Below are positions 1 through 6,450 of a DNA stretch of 7,730 bases, piece by piece (positions within the stretch are counted from its first letter, which is position 1; every line of letters starts with the position of its first letter). A program made the position numbers and the translations under genes. The DNA is taken from positions 1 through 7,730 of the forward strand of contig JAKMFY010000045.1 in NCBI GenBank assembly GCA_022425185.1, read 5' to 3'. Origin of the DNA: Candidatus Poseidoniaceae archaeon (lineage in GTDB: Archaea; Thermoplasmatota; Poseidoniia; Poseidoniales; Poseidoniaceae). The notes beneath the pieces were generated by a model, which was not told the origin of the DNA, did not search any database, and saw nothing but the letters and a program-made list of their open reading frames with translations.

Positions 1-1169
1 TCTATGTTCAAGGGCAAGTCGGTGCAAGACTTGGCAACGGTATGAATGGAGGACTAATCATTATTCAGGGAGATGTCGATGGCGATGTAGGCATTGGCAT
101 GAAAGGTGGTCGAATTATTATCGAAGGACGCTGCCCCACACCACCTCATGGCATTCGACTTCGCCCACTAAAAGCGAAAGAATTGAAAGAGGTAAATGGC
201 ATTTTATCACAATATGATTCCGTCTTATCAGACGACGCATTGTGCCTTGAACCAAGCGATGAGATCGGACTGGAAGTTCAATCCAATCATGTCTCATCGG
301 GTGATTTGTCTACGATTGGCTTAGTACCGATGGACCAACAACCTTTGATTGATAACCATCCAGTAGATACCGTTGCATTCATCCCTGGAACAGATGATGA
401 AGCCCCGGCAATCTTACTACCAATCCCAATTTTACCACGCATACCAGACGGAAATTTACTTAGTACTAAGGACAACAACTCAGGCAGATTAACACGTATC
501 CAAAGTCAACCGTTCTTGGTGAATCAAAACCCACGTCCAATTGACGTTGTACAACTTAACCTTCAATCGCTTTGTGATTTGAGGACAAGCGCACCCGCCG
601 TCGCAGGTGTGTGCATAGATGTGGACAGCTTGCCATCAATGAATCCAGAAGAATTTGATGGATTACTTGTAGCAATTCGCACCCTCATGACTACGCAATC
701 ACCAATTATGAGTATTCAGGGAATTACTCGCATCCAATCCCACCACCAATCATCTGCTTACCATGAAATACAAGGAGCGATATCACGAATTGAAGATGGC
801 TCAGGTACACCGGAAGCATCTACGCTTCCAATTATGGGTCGCTCTAAGAAGAATGAACTTGATAAGACTCCTGTAATTACTGCCCTCGAATTTGGTTTTA
901 CGTCAGATGCTCATGATGTGATCGTGGCGCGATGTGCAGGTGCGGACTTTGTCGTCACTGAACCACCTATGCTCGAAATAGAAGACATCGAATACTGGCT
1001 ACAGGGATTAACAATTGATCTTCAAAATACACTCCGAAATCTTGGTTTGGATTCCGTTGATATCTTACAACGCTCACACCTAAGAGCATTAGATCATGAT
1101 ACGGCTTCAGTGAGTGGACTTCGAATGTCAGGATATGAGCGACCATTGCCGCATTGGTTTGCACGCTAA
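1..1169 (+). CDS. Glutamate-synthase-related protein, 3' part (GXGXG repeats followed by a divergent synthase-like domain), 5' partial
   Basis: The reading frame is open from base 3 with no stop upstream, so the true start lies outside the window; the ATG at 42 falls inside a glycine repeat and is not the start. Numbering from that Met, the first ~30 residues are the end of a GXGXG beta-helix domain (repeated G-x-G-M-x-G-G-x-I-I-I pattern), as in glutamate synthase domain 3 and formylmethanofuran dehydrogenase subunit C. Residues ~36-73 resemble the segment that closes archaeal stand-alone GXGXG subunits. The last ~65 residues (LRNLGLDSVDIL, then LRALDHDTASVSG, then GYERPLPHWF) resemble the C-terminal tail of the archaeal glutamate synthase FMN domain. 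The middle (~95-305) is poorly conserved: I find no SGMSFGALS-like stretch, no glycine-rich phosphate loop, and no CxxCxxxxC-type Fe-S cysteine cluster; the five cysteines (31, 68, 178, 191, 298) are scattered. Family membership is likely. Catalytic glutamate synthesis by this polypeptide is doubtful. It is first in a tight cluster with pheT. Confidence 0.68.
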   Translation, partial: YVQGQVGARLGNGMNGGLIIIQGDVDGDVGIGMKGGRIIIEGRCPTPPHGIRLRPLKAKELKEVNGILSQYDSVLSDDALCLEPSDEIGLEVQSNHVSSGDLSTIGLVPMDQQPLIDNHPVDTVAFIPGTDDEAPAILLPIPILPRIPDGNLLSTKDNNSGRLTRIQSQPFLVNQNPRPIDVVQLNLQSLCDLRTSAPAVAGVCIDVDSLPSMNPEEFDGLLVAIRTLMTTQSPIMSIQGITRIQSHHQSSAYHEIQGAISRIEDGSGTPEASTLPIMGRSKKNELDKTPVITALEFGFTSDAHDVIVARCAGADFVVTEPPMLEIEDIEYWLQGLTIDLQNTLRNLGLDSVDILQRSHLRALDHDTASVSGLRMSGYERPLPHWFAR

Positions 1170-1175
1170 GGGTGA
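1170..1175 (+). promoter_or_regulatory. Ribosome binding site for pheT
   Basis: GGGTGA lies directly after the TAA stop of the upstream gene and leaves four bases before the ATG at 1180. It resembles the archaeal anti-Shine-Dalgarno complement (GGTG/GGAGGTGA core) and supports 1180 as the pheT start. Its position against the stop suggests translational coupling with the upstream gene. Confidence 0.6.
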
Positions 1176-1179
1176 TTAG

Positions 1180-2925
1180 ATGCCAACAATATCTGTTGAA
1201 CAAAGCCTCTTGTCCAAATTGATGTCAGAAAATGGATGTCCGCACGACATCCAAGACATCGATCATAGACTTCCTTTATTGGGAACTGACATCGACACGT
1301 GCAACGAGGAAACACTCGACATCGAGATTTTCCCTGATCGTCCAGATTTACTGAGTGGAGAAACACTTTCCGTAGCTATGATGTCATTTCTTCACGATAA
1401 ACCAACCCTTGAAAATGCCTCTTTAACACCGAGTGGCATTGAGATAACAGTGGATTCTGAGTTGAAGAAGATTCGGCCAATCATCCTTGGTGCGGTTGTG
1501 AAAGGACTTCAAATGAAAGATGATAACGAGATGGATTCATTCATTAAGAATTTGATGGACCATCAAGAAAAGTTGCACTTCGCTTTAGGTCGTGGGCGTA
1601 GAAGAGCAAGCATAGGAGTTCACGACCTTGATTCAATTCAAGCACCATTCAAGGTTCGGGCTGTTCCTAGAACACATTCATTCGTACCATTAGCAACTGA
1701 TACAGAAATGAATATTGAAACGATACTCTCTCAACATCCGAAAGGCATAGAATATGCTCATCTTCTCGATGGGATGCAAAAGGTACCAGTCATCGAAGAT
1801 GCAACTGGTTCTGTGTTATCTTTTCCCCCGATTATCAATGGAGCTCATACAACAGTACATTCTGGAACACGTGATTTGTTCATTGATGTTACCGGATGGG
1901 ATAGAAGAGCTTGCGAATCATGTTTAATGCTGGTCGCTCTCCAGGCAAAACAACGTGGTGGAGAAATTCAGTCTGTCAATCTTACCGATTGTGATGGAAA
2001 CCAAGAGGTTCTACCAAATTGGACTCCAGTTCAACATCGAATTCCAGAACGTCTCGTAAAGACCTTACTTGGAAGAGAGTTAACGGATGATGAAATGAAC
2101 CATTCCATAACGCGTATGGGTGGCAAATTCGTTGGGAGAGATGCAGCCAAGCCCGAAGAGATTCAAGACGGTCATTCTATGCAGTATGCTCACGATGGAG
2201 AAAATATGCTTTGTTTTGAGATGCCACGATGGAGATTTGACATCCTTCATCCAGTCGACATTGTTGAAGATCTAGCAATTGGACACGGTTTTGAAGACTT
2301 AGGAGAAGATGTTCCCCGTGCCCCAATGAATGCAATTCCAAGAAGCGATGAACATCTGCGAAGAAGAATCAGAACATCGTTACAGGGCATGAATTTTATG
2401 CAAATTCAATCACTTACGCTTTCCAATGAATACGATCAGTTTGAGAGGATGCGTTGGGTTCCAACCAACGAAATCACTCAAATCACGAATCCTATAACGC
2501 AAGAACATACGATGATGCGACAATTCTTACTGCCTGGCTTGCTTCGCCTTTTGGCAACGAATCGCCATCATGATTTACCTCAATCTGTGTATGAATTAGG
2601 TACAGTTGTTCGAGATCACAAAAATATGCAGCGACTAGCTTTCATCACAGCGGAACGCAGTGGAGGATTCGCAGCTATTCGTGGAAGAATTCAGGCATTT
2701 TTGAGAGATATGGGTGCTGAGGATATTCTTATTCAACCACTCCCTGATAATGAAGGGCCTTGGTTGGCAGGACGCGCAGCAAAAGTACTCATCAAAGGAG
2801 AATGGGTTGGATGCTTTGGAGAAATAGATCCAACAATCGGACAAACGTTTGAATTACTCGTTCCGATGAATGCTGCTGAATTCGATGTTGATGGTTTGAA
2901 TCGGTGCCTTATCGATCCCGTTTGA
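1180..2925 (+). CDS. pheT: Phenylalanine--tRNA ligase beta subunit, archaeal type
   Basis: PheT is the beta chain of the cytoplasmic (alpha-beta)2 phenylalanyl-tRNA synthetase; the partner PheS holds the active site, while PheT carries the editing and structural domains. The 581-residue product starts with the archaeal/eukaryotic pattern MPTISVEQ, followed by LPLLGTDID (32-39) and IEIFPDRPDLLS (49-59). The B3/4 editing-type domain covers about 90-270 (PPIINGAH at 216-223, LFIDVTGWD at 233-241). B5 covers about 280-375 and ends in RWRFDILHPVDIVEDLAIGH (350-369). The catalytic-like core beta domain follows (NPIT at 437-440, then MMRQFLLPGLL and YELGTVVRD). There is no EMAP-like insert and no C-terminal ferredoxin-fold anticodon domain, as expected for archaea; the length is slightly above the roughly 550 usual there. 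The start at 1180 is supported by the N-terminal motif and the adjacent ribosome binding site. pheS is not in the window; split pheS and pheT are common in archaea. I see no disruption, and the gene looks functional. Confidence 0.96.
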   Translation: MPTISVEQSLLSKLMSENGCPHDIQDIDHRLPLLGTDIDTCNEETLDIEIFPDRPDLLSGETLSVAMMSFLHDKPTLENASLTPSGIEITVDSELKKIRPIILGAVVKGLQMKDDNEMDSFIKNLMDHQEKLHFALGRGRRRASIGVHDLDSIQAPFKVRAVPRTHSFVPLATDTEMNIETILSQHPKGIEYAHLLDGMQKVPVIEDATGSVLSFPPIINGAHTTVHSGTRDLFIDVTGWDRRACESCLMLVALQAKQRGGEIQSVNLTDCDGNQEVLPNWTPVQHRIPERLVKTLLGRELTDDEMNHSITRMGGKFVGRDAAKPEEIQDGHSMQYAHDGENMLCFEMPRWRFDILHPVDIVEDLAIGHGFEDLGEDVPRAPMNAIPRSDEHLRRRIRTSLQGMNFMQIQSLTLSNEYDQFERMRWVPTNEITQITNPITQEHTMMRQFLLPGLLRLLATNRHHDLPQSVYELGTVVRDHKNMQRLAFITAERSGGFAAIRGRIQAFLRDMGAEDILIQPLPDNEGPWLAGRAAKVLIKGEWVGCFGEIDPTIGQTFELLVPMNAAEFDVDGLNRCLIDPV

Positions 2926-2928
2926 GGT
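2924..2928 (+). promoter_or_regulatory. Ribosome binding site of the SRAP gene, overlapping the pheT stop
   Basis: GAGGT uses the last two bases of the pheT TGA stop and ends six bases before the ATG at 2935. It fixes that start, which is also required because the essential Cys must be residue 2. The overlap of stop and binding site points to cotranscription and coupled translation. Confidence 0.7.
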
Positions 2929-2934
2929 ATTGTA

Positions 2935-3555
2935 ATGTGTGGCCGCTTTGCTTTCAGTGGAGAGCATTGGCCTGAATCAGTCCTAATTCAGCCTCCTGAA
3001 ATTGAATCGAATTTCAACATATCCCCTCAAAGTGAGGTCTTGTGTATCTATGAGGAAAATGAAAGTCATAAGACTACGTCAATGAAGTGGGGTTTTAGCC
3101 CTTCTTGGAATAAAAAAAACACTATTGTACCGATTAATGCTCGAATCGAATCGATATCAGATAAGCCAATGTTTAGAGATTCGTTTGAAAAAAGACGGTG
3201 CCTTATTCCTGCAACAGGTTGGTATGAATGGAAGAAATCTCCTCGCGGTAAAGTTCCTTTTTACCATCATTTAGAAAAGAATCAACCGATACTATTCGCA
3301 GGGATTTACGACGGTGAAAAAGATACAGGTCAAACATTCTGTATTCTAACAACTGAATCCCATCAAAACATTTCACACATCCATCACAGAATGCCTCTCA
3401 TTATCCCAAATGACTGTGTGAATGAGTGGTTAAGTTCAGGACATTTCGAATCCCATTTACACTCAATCAAGGTTCATCCAGTCGATAGAAAAGTGAATTC
3501 CACAACAGCACAAGGGATAGAACTCACACGGCCCATACGTACCTTATTTGATTAA
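2935..3555 (+). CDS. SRAP-family protein (YedK/HMCES-like), abasic-site DNA-protein crosslinking
   Basis: Members of the SRAP family (E. coli YedK, human HMCES) recognise abasic sites in single-stranded DNA and form a covalent thiazolidine link through Cys2, shielding the site during replication. The 206-residue product is close to the family's usual 200-230. The diagnostic residues are all visible: MCGRF at the start (Cys2 exposed after Met removal), FNISPQ at 27-32, MKWGFSPSW at 50-58, the NAR motif with Asn68, the CLIPATGWYEW block at 89-99 with Glu98, and IHHRMP at 149-154, where His150 aligns with the catalytic His. The tail has the usual V-N(S)-x(n)-I block. The start is unambiguous because Cys2 is required. 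It sits 9 bases after pheT and is probably cotranscribed, which says little about function. The bacterial name 'SOS response-associated peptidase' reflects autoproteolysis of the N-terminal Met. I am confident of the family; the role in this archaeon is inferred from characterised homologues. Confidence 0.95.
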   Translation: MCGRFAFSGEHWPESVLIQPPEIESNFNISPQSEVLCIYEENESHKTTSMKWGFSPSWNKKNTIVPINARIESISDKPMFRDSFEKRRCLIPATGWYEWKKSPRGKVPFYHHLEKNQPILFAGIYDGEKDTGQTFCILTTESHQNISHIHHRMPLIIPNDCVNEWLSSGHFESHLHSIKVHPVDRKVNSTTAQGIELTRPIRTLFD

Positions 3556-3920
3556 GAATATGGAACATATGAGCCATCAGATTGCTTTACGTGTGGGGTT
3601 GGTTGAAAACTACCATCTGCGTTTTTCTGGTAGTGGTATCCGTCCGTATGATGAACCCATTCAGAAGTAGATGTAGATGCAATGGCATCTGTGACGCCAT
3701 CATATTGATCTGCGACATTCGTAGAAGCCGTAACAGTCGTATCTCCACCACCAAATAATGCGAGTGCATCCTTGTATGCTTCTTCATTTCGTTCAATTGA
3801 TTGAGCGTGCTTTTCTGAGTGAACTTCTTGATCTTTACGATAGACAATTGCTTCTGGAGCTTCTTCTTCAAGTTCCACCGAATTTTTCTTCGCACGTTTG
3901 AAAGGCCAGAAAGGAGGCAT
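3552..3920 (-). CDS. Small hypothetical protein with aromatic Asp-Gly repeats
   Basis: I do not recognise this 122-residue protein. It begins MPPFWPFKRAKK (aromatic/proline then basic), continues with an acidic charged stretch (15-50, SVELEEEAPEA onward) that is probably helical, then a Gly/Thr/Ser-rich linker (57-87). It ends in a tyrosine- and histidine-rich segment with three Asp-Gly-aromatic units: DGYHYQ at 93-98, DGSFQP at 102-107 and DGSYVP at 115-120. There is no signal peptide and no membrane segment, so it is probably cytoplasmic. An in-frame TAA lies only one codon before the ATG, so 3920 is the earliest ATG. No Shine-Dalgarno is visible, and a short-leader or leaderless mRNA is likely. 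Its stop overlaps that of the SRAP gene on the other strand, and its 5' end faces the surface-protein gene. That it is a real gene rather than an antisense shadow is supported by the tight fit between both neighbours and by the absence of a plus-strand gene here. Function unknown. Confidence 0.7.
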   Translation of the reverse strand: MPPFWPFKRAKKNSVELEEEAPEAIVYRKDQEVHSEKHAQSIERNEEAYKDALALFGGGDTTVTASTNVADQYDGVTDAIASTSTSEWVHHTDGYHYQKNADGSFQPTPHVKQSDGSYVPYS

Positions 3921-3956
3921 GGCTTAGCCAGACATTTTCAATTCATATTACTTTGG

Positions 3957-3964
3957 AATATATT
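3957..3964. promoter_or_regulatory. Palindromic TATA-like box in divergent intergenic region
   Basis: AATATATT is its own reverse complement and sits in the 91-base gap between two divergent genes. Archaeal TATA boxes are centred about 26 bases before the transcript start. Applied to this box, transcripts would begin near 3987 on the plus strand, about 25 bases before the ATG at 4012, and near 3934 on the minus strand, about 14 bases before the minus-strand ATG at 3920. It could therefore serve either gene or both. Clear BRE elements are not obvious. The placement is computed from general archaeal spacing; no start site is known. Confidence 0.5.
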
Positions 3965-4011
3965 TGAACATCATGCCGTTGGCTTCAAATCCCATAGGTC
4001 ATAGCACAGCC

Positions 4012-6441
4012 ATGAACAACAAACGCATAGCGTTCACGCTGTTGTTCATACTCACAATGCCATTCATAGTAGATGCAGATTCTACAACACGCATCGAGAT
4101 TACACATATGAAAAACTACGTTGCATATCCTGGGGACACGGCACAGCACTATGTTGATGTTGAGTATTTAGGAGAAGAAGCAACAACGCTCAAACTTCAA
4201 TTGCAGATTGGCACACAGTCCACATTTTCTGGCAATGGTCAAGAAATTTTATTCAATTCAGGAGAGACAAATCGATTTCTATGGACAATAACGCTGCCTC
4301 AATCAACATCATATGCAAACACAACGTTAGAAATTTCAATCATTGATACATCTGACAACGATTCAGTTTACTCAAACGTAACATTACAAATCACGGCCCC
4401 TTCTGCAATCAAGTTTGGTAACAATCAATCATCAACGTTTGTCGTTGACCCTGGAATAACCACAAATGTGGCAACGAATATTACGAGTAATGCGTCCCTT
4501 CCTGATAATGTTACATTCAGTATTGAAACAACATCAAATTGGAATTGGGGGTGGACTATGGATTCTATTGTTGGTGATGTTTCAAACCTGTTAATGTCAC
4601 CAAATACAATGGATTTTATTCGTATTTGGGTAGAAGCACCAGAGGTCATTGATGGAGCACCGCTAGCTTACGAGGGACCCACATTCACACTCATAGGCTC
4701 ATCTGGCTTGGATTATTCAATAATATCATGGGAATTCTCATTTGAAATTACGGCATATAGGAACGTAAGCATTGATTCAGTTGAATCCAATGTTACCCTC
4801 GACCCAGGAGGAAATGATCGCATTGATGTCGTCGTACGCAACACGGGTAATACACCTGATACCATTTCAATGATGCTGGGCGATATTGTCATCAATGGTG
4901 TTTCAAAAGAACTGGATCGTTCAGATCGACTAACCATCGATGGTTGGACCGTTGCTTTGTTCAATGCCTTCGAAGATACGTTATTGTTTCCAAATGAAAC
5001 ACGGACAATTCAAATCGGAGTCGAAGCACCTTCGTTAACCAGCGGCACCTTGGCTGTGGATTTGTTTATACAGCCCACGAATTTTCAATTCCGTAGTGTT
5101 CAACAAACTGCGTATGTTGAAATTGAATGGGTTCGTAACTTCGTCGAAAATATTCAACAGACTGACTGCTTATATATTCAGCCAGGAGAATCTTGTTTTG
5201 CAACTCTTGAACTTGAGAATAAAGGGAATTTCGATGACAAGTTAACAATTGAAGTAAACTCATTCCCTACTTTCATTTCATCAGTAGACGTTCTTTCTGA
5301 AACAATAGCCATACCAAGATACGGAACCGTAACACAAAACGTTATTGAAATCAACATCGACGAAAACGCACCTGCATATACCCAAGGAGAGGTGTATTTC
5401 CAAATAAAATATGATGGAGGTTCAGTGATAAAATCCTACGAAGTCGATGTTCTTGTTGGGCCTAATGTCAACTGGACATTCTTAGATGCTAATTCTGAAG
5501 TTGACGCAACTGACACATTGAGTTTTTCGGTACAATTACGTAACGATGGAAATCTCAATGATGGACTTATTATTCAACTCCAATCATCTCATTCAACGGC
5601 AATGAAATTCAACCTACCCGTAGGCGCTATTGTTGAAGATGGAGTTGAGTCTCCTCGAACTTTCGAGATGGATAGTTTACCACGAGATTCCAATTTTACA
5701 GTAAGAGGTACTGCCGAAATACCTACTGACCAAATCACTAATGGCACACTTGTCCTCGATATTGTCGTTCGTTCAATCTTTGATCCCGAAACGGAATTTA
5801 TTTACACAATCGAGTATGATTTTTTGGGAGAAAGTTGGATTGAGGAGGAGGACGACGAATCCTACTCTTTTTCTGATTTCACCTCCGATGCCATCGAGAT
5901 ATTCATGGGGTGGTGGCTGGTTGTTACAGCAGTCGCTATAGCTTCCATTGTTCTAAACAAGGCTGTCAGAGATCGAATACAAAGAAAAGAGGTTGAACGC
6001 CTCCAGAAAAACATTGAACAACCCAAACCTGAAAAAGAAGGGGATTGGATGCAAAAATTTGAGCGTAAAGACAACACAGGACCTGATCTTATCGAAAGTC
6101 CAAGTGTGACTCCTGAGGCTTTTTCTGCAGCATTCAAAGCCTCCTCTAAAACACCTTCACTGGCTTTAGAGCCTCTGCCAGAGGATATTCGGAACGTGGC
6201 GACAACAGTTCTTGACCATCACGCTTTGGAAGCGCAAAAAGCACAAATGGATGTACTTGCTTCTTCCATACAATCCCGAGGGATTTCAACACAACACAAT
6301 GAAAACCAAAACCTACAGCCTGCCGAAAATGTGGCTGAACGAACAGTTCGCCATGACACACAAAATTTGATGACAAACAAACCAGTTCATCAGACACCGT
6401 TACCTTCTAAAACAGTTGAAACGGATGATTTCGATTTATGA
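4012..6441 (+). CDS. Surface-exposed membrane protein with Ig-like (CARDB/NEW3-type) repeats and cytoplasmic tail
   Basis: This 809-residue protein has a signal peptide (basic MNNKR, hydrophobic 6-20, likely cleavage near A22), an extracellular region to about 615, one membrane helix (about 631-648, MGWWLVVTAVAIASIVL), a basic juxtamembrane helix (651-666) and a polar tail ending DDFDL. That gives N-out, C-in topology. The ectodomain has five related beta-sandwich units marked by a PG turn followed by N-x-G-N-x-x-D in the better copies: PG at 40, 147, 265 and 391, with the fifth copy at about 499 lacking PG. Spacing is about 107-126 residues. They resemble CARDB or NEW3 adhesion-type folds by pattern only. 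Thirteen N-x-S/T sequons lie in the ectodomain and none in the tail, consistent with N-glycosylation outside. The only cysteines are 386 and 395, probably a disulfide. An earlier TTG (3964) or ATG (3973) would precede the signal peptide by 13-16 residues; ATG 4012 fits the signal peptide and promoter better. The ligand is unknown. Confidence 0.85.
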   Translation: MNNKRIAFTLLFILTMPFIVDADSTTRIEITHMKNYVAYPGDTAQHYVDVEYLGEEATTLKLQLQIGTQSTFSGNGQEILFNSGETNRFLWTITLPQSTSYANTTLEISIIDTSDNDSVYSNVTLQITAPSAIKFGNNQSSTFVVDPGITTNVATNITSNASLPDNVTFSIETTSNWNWGWTMDSIVGDVSNLLMSPNTMDFIRIWVEAPEVIDGAPLAYEGPTFTLIGSSGLDYSIISWEFSFEITAYRNVSIDSVESNVTLDPGGNDRIDVVVRNTGNTPDTISMMLGDIVINGVSKELDRSDRLTIDGWTVALFNAFEDTLLFPNETRTIQIGVEAPSLTSGTLAVDLFIQPTNFQFRSVQQTAYVEIEWVRNFVENIQQTDCLYIQPGESCFATLELENKGNFDDKLTIEVNSFPTFISSVDVLSETIAIPRYGTVTQNVIEINIDENAPAYTQGEVYFQIKYDGGSVIKSYEVDVLVGPNVNWTFLDANSEVDATDTLSFSVQLRNDGNLNDGLIIQLQSSHSTAMKFNLPVGAIVEDGVESPRTFEMDSLPRDSNFTVRGTAEIPTDQITNGTLVLDIVVRSIFDPETEFIYTIEYDFLGESWIEEEDDESYSFSDFTSDAIEIFMGWWLVVTAVAIASIVLNKAVRDRIQRKEVERLQKNIEQPKPEKEGDWMQKFERKDNTGPDLIESPSVTPEAFSAAFKASSKTPSLALEPLPEDIRNVATTVLDHHALEAQKAQMDVLASSIQSRGISTQHNENQNLQPAENVAERTVRHDTQNLMTNKPVHQTPLPSKTVETDDFDL

Positions 6442-6444
6442 GGG
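6440..6444 (+). promoter_or_regulatory. Ribosome binding site of rnhB, overlapping the preceding stop
   Basis: GAGGG uses the last two bases of the upstream TGA stop and ends six bases before the ATG at 6451. The geometry is the same as at the pheT/SRAP junction and supports both the rnhB start and coupling to the surface-protein gene. Confidence 0.65.
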
Positions 6445-6450
6445 AATCAT

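Noticed and set aside
42..44. ATG at 42 as the start of the first gene.
   Set aside because: The frame is open to the window edge and encodes more GXGXG repeat (VQGQVGARLGNG) directly before this Met.
3622..3626. TTTTT on the plus strand downstream of the SRAP gene as an archaeal terminator.
   Set aside because: A single five-base run inside the opposite-strand gene is too weak to call.
3587..3895. A 102-codon minus-strand frame overlapping the 122-residue gene.
   Set aside because: It is the alternative frame of the same strand inside the longer gene, with a Lys/Leu/His-rich low-complexity translation typical of a shadow frame and no ribosome binding site.
3964..4011. Earlier TTG (3964) and ATG (3973) starts for the surface protein.
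   Set aside because: They would put 13-16 polar residues ahead of a textbook signal peptide and lie upstream of, or at, the transcript start predicted from the TATA-like box.
6172..6184. Perfect inverted repeat CCTCTG-C-CAGAGG as a possible terminator hairpin.
   Set aside because: One-base spacer, no following T-run, and it lies well inside the coding tail of the surface protein; length is compatible with chance.
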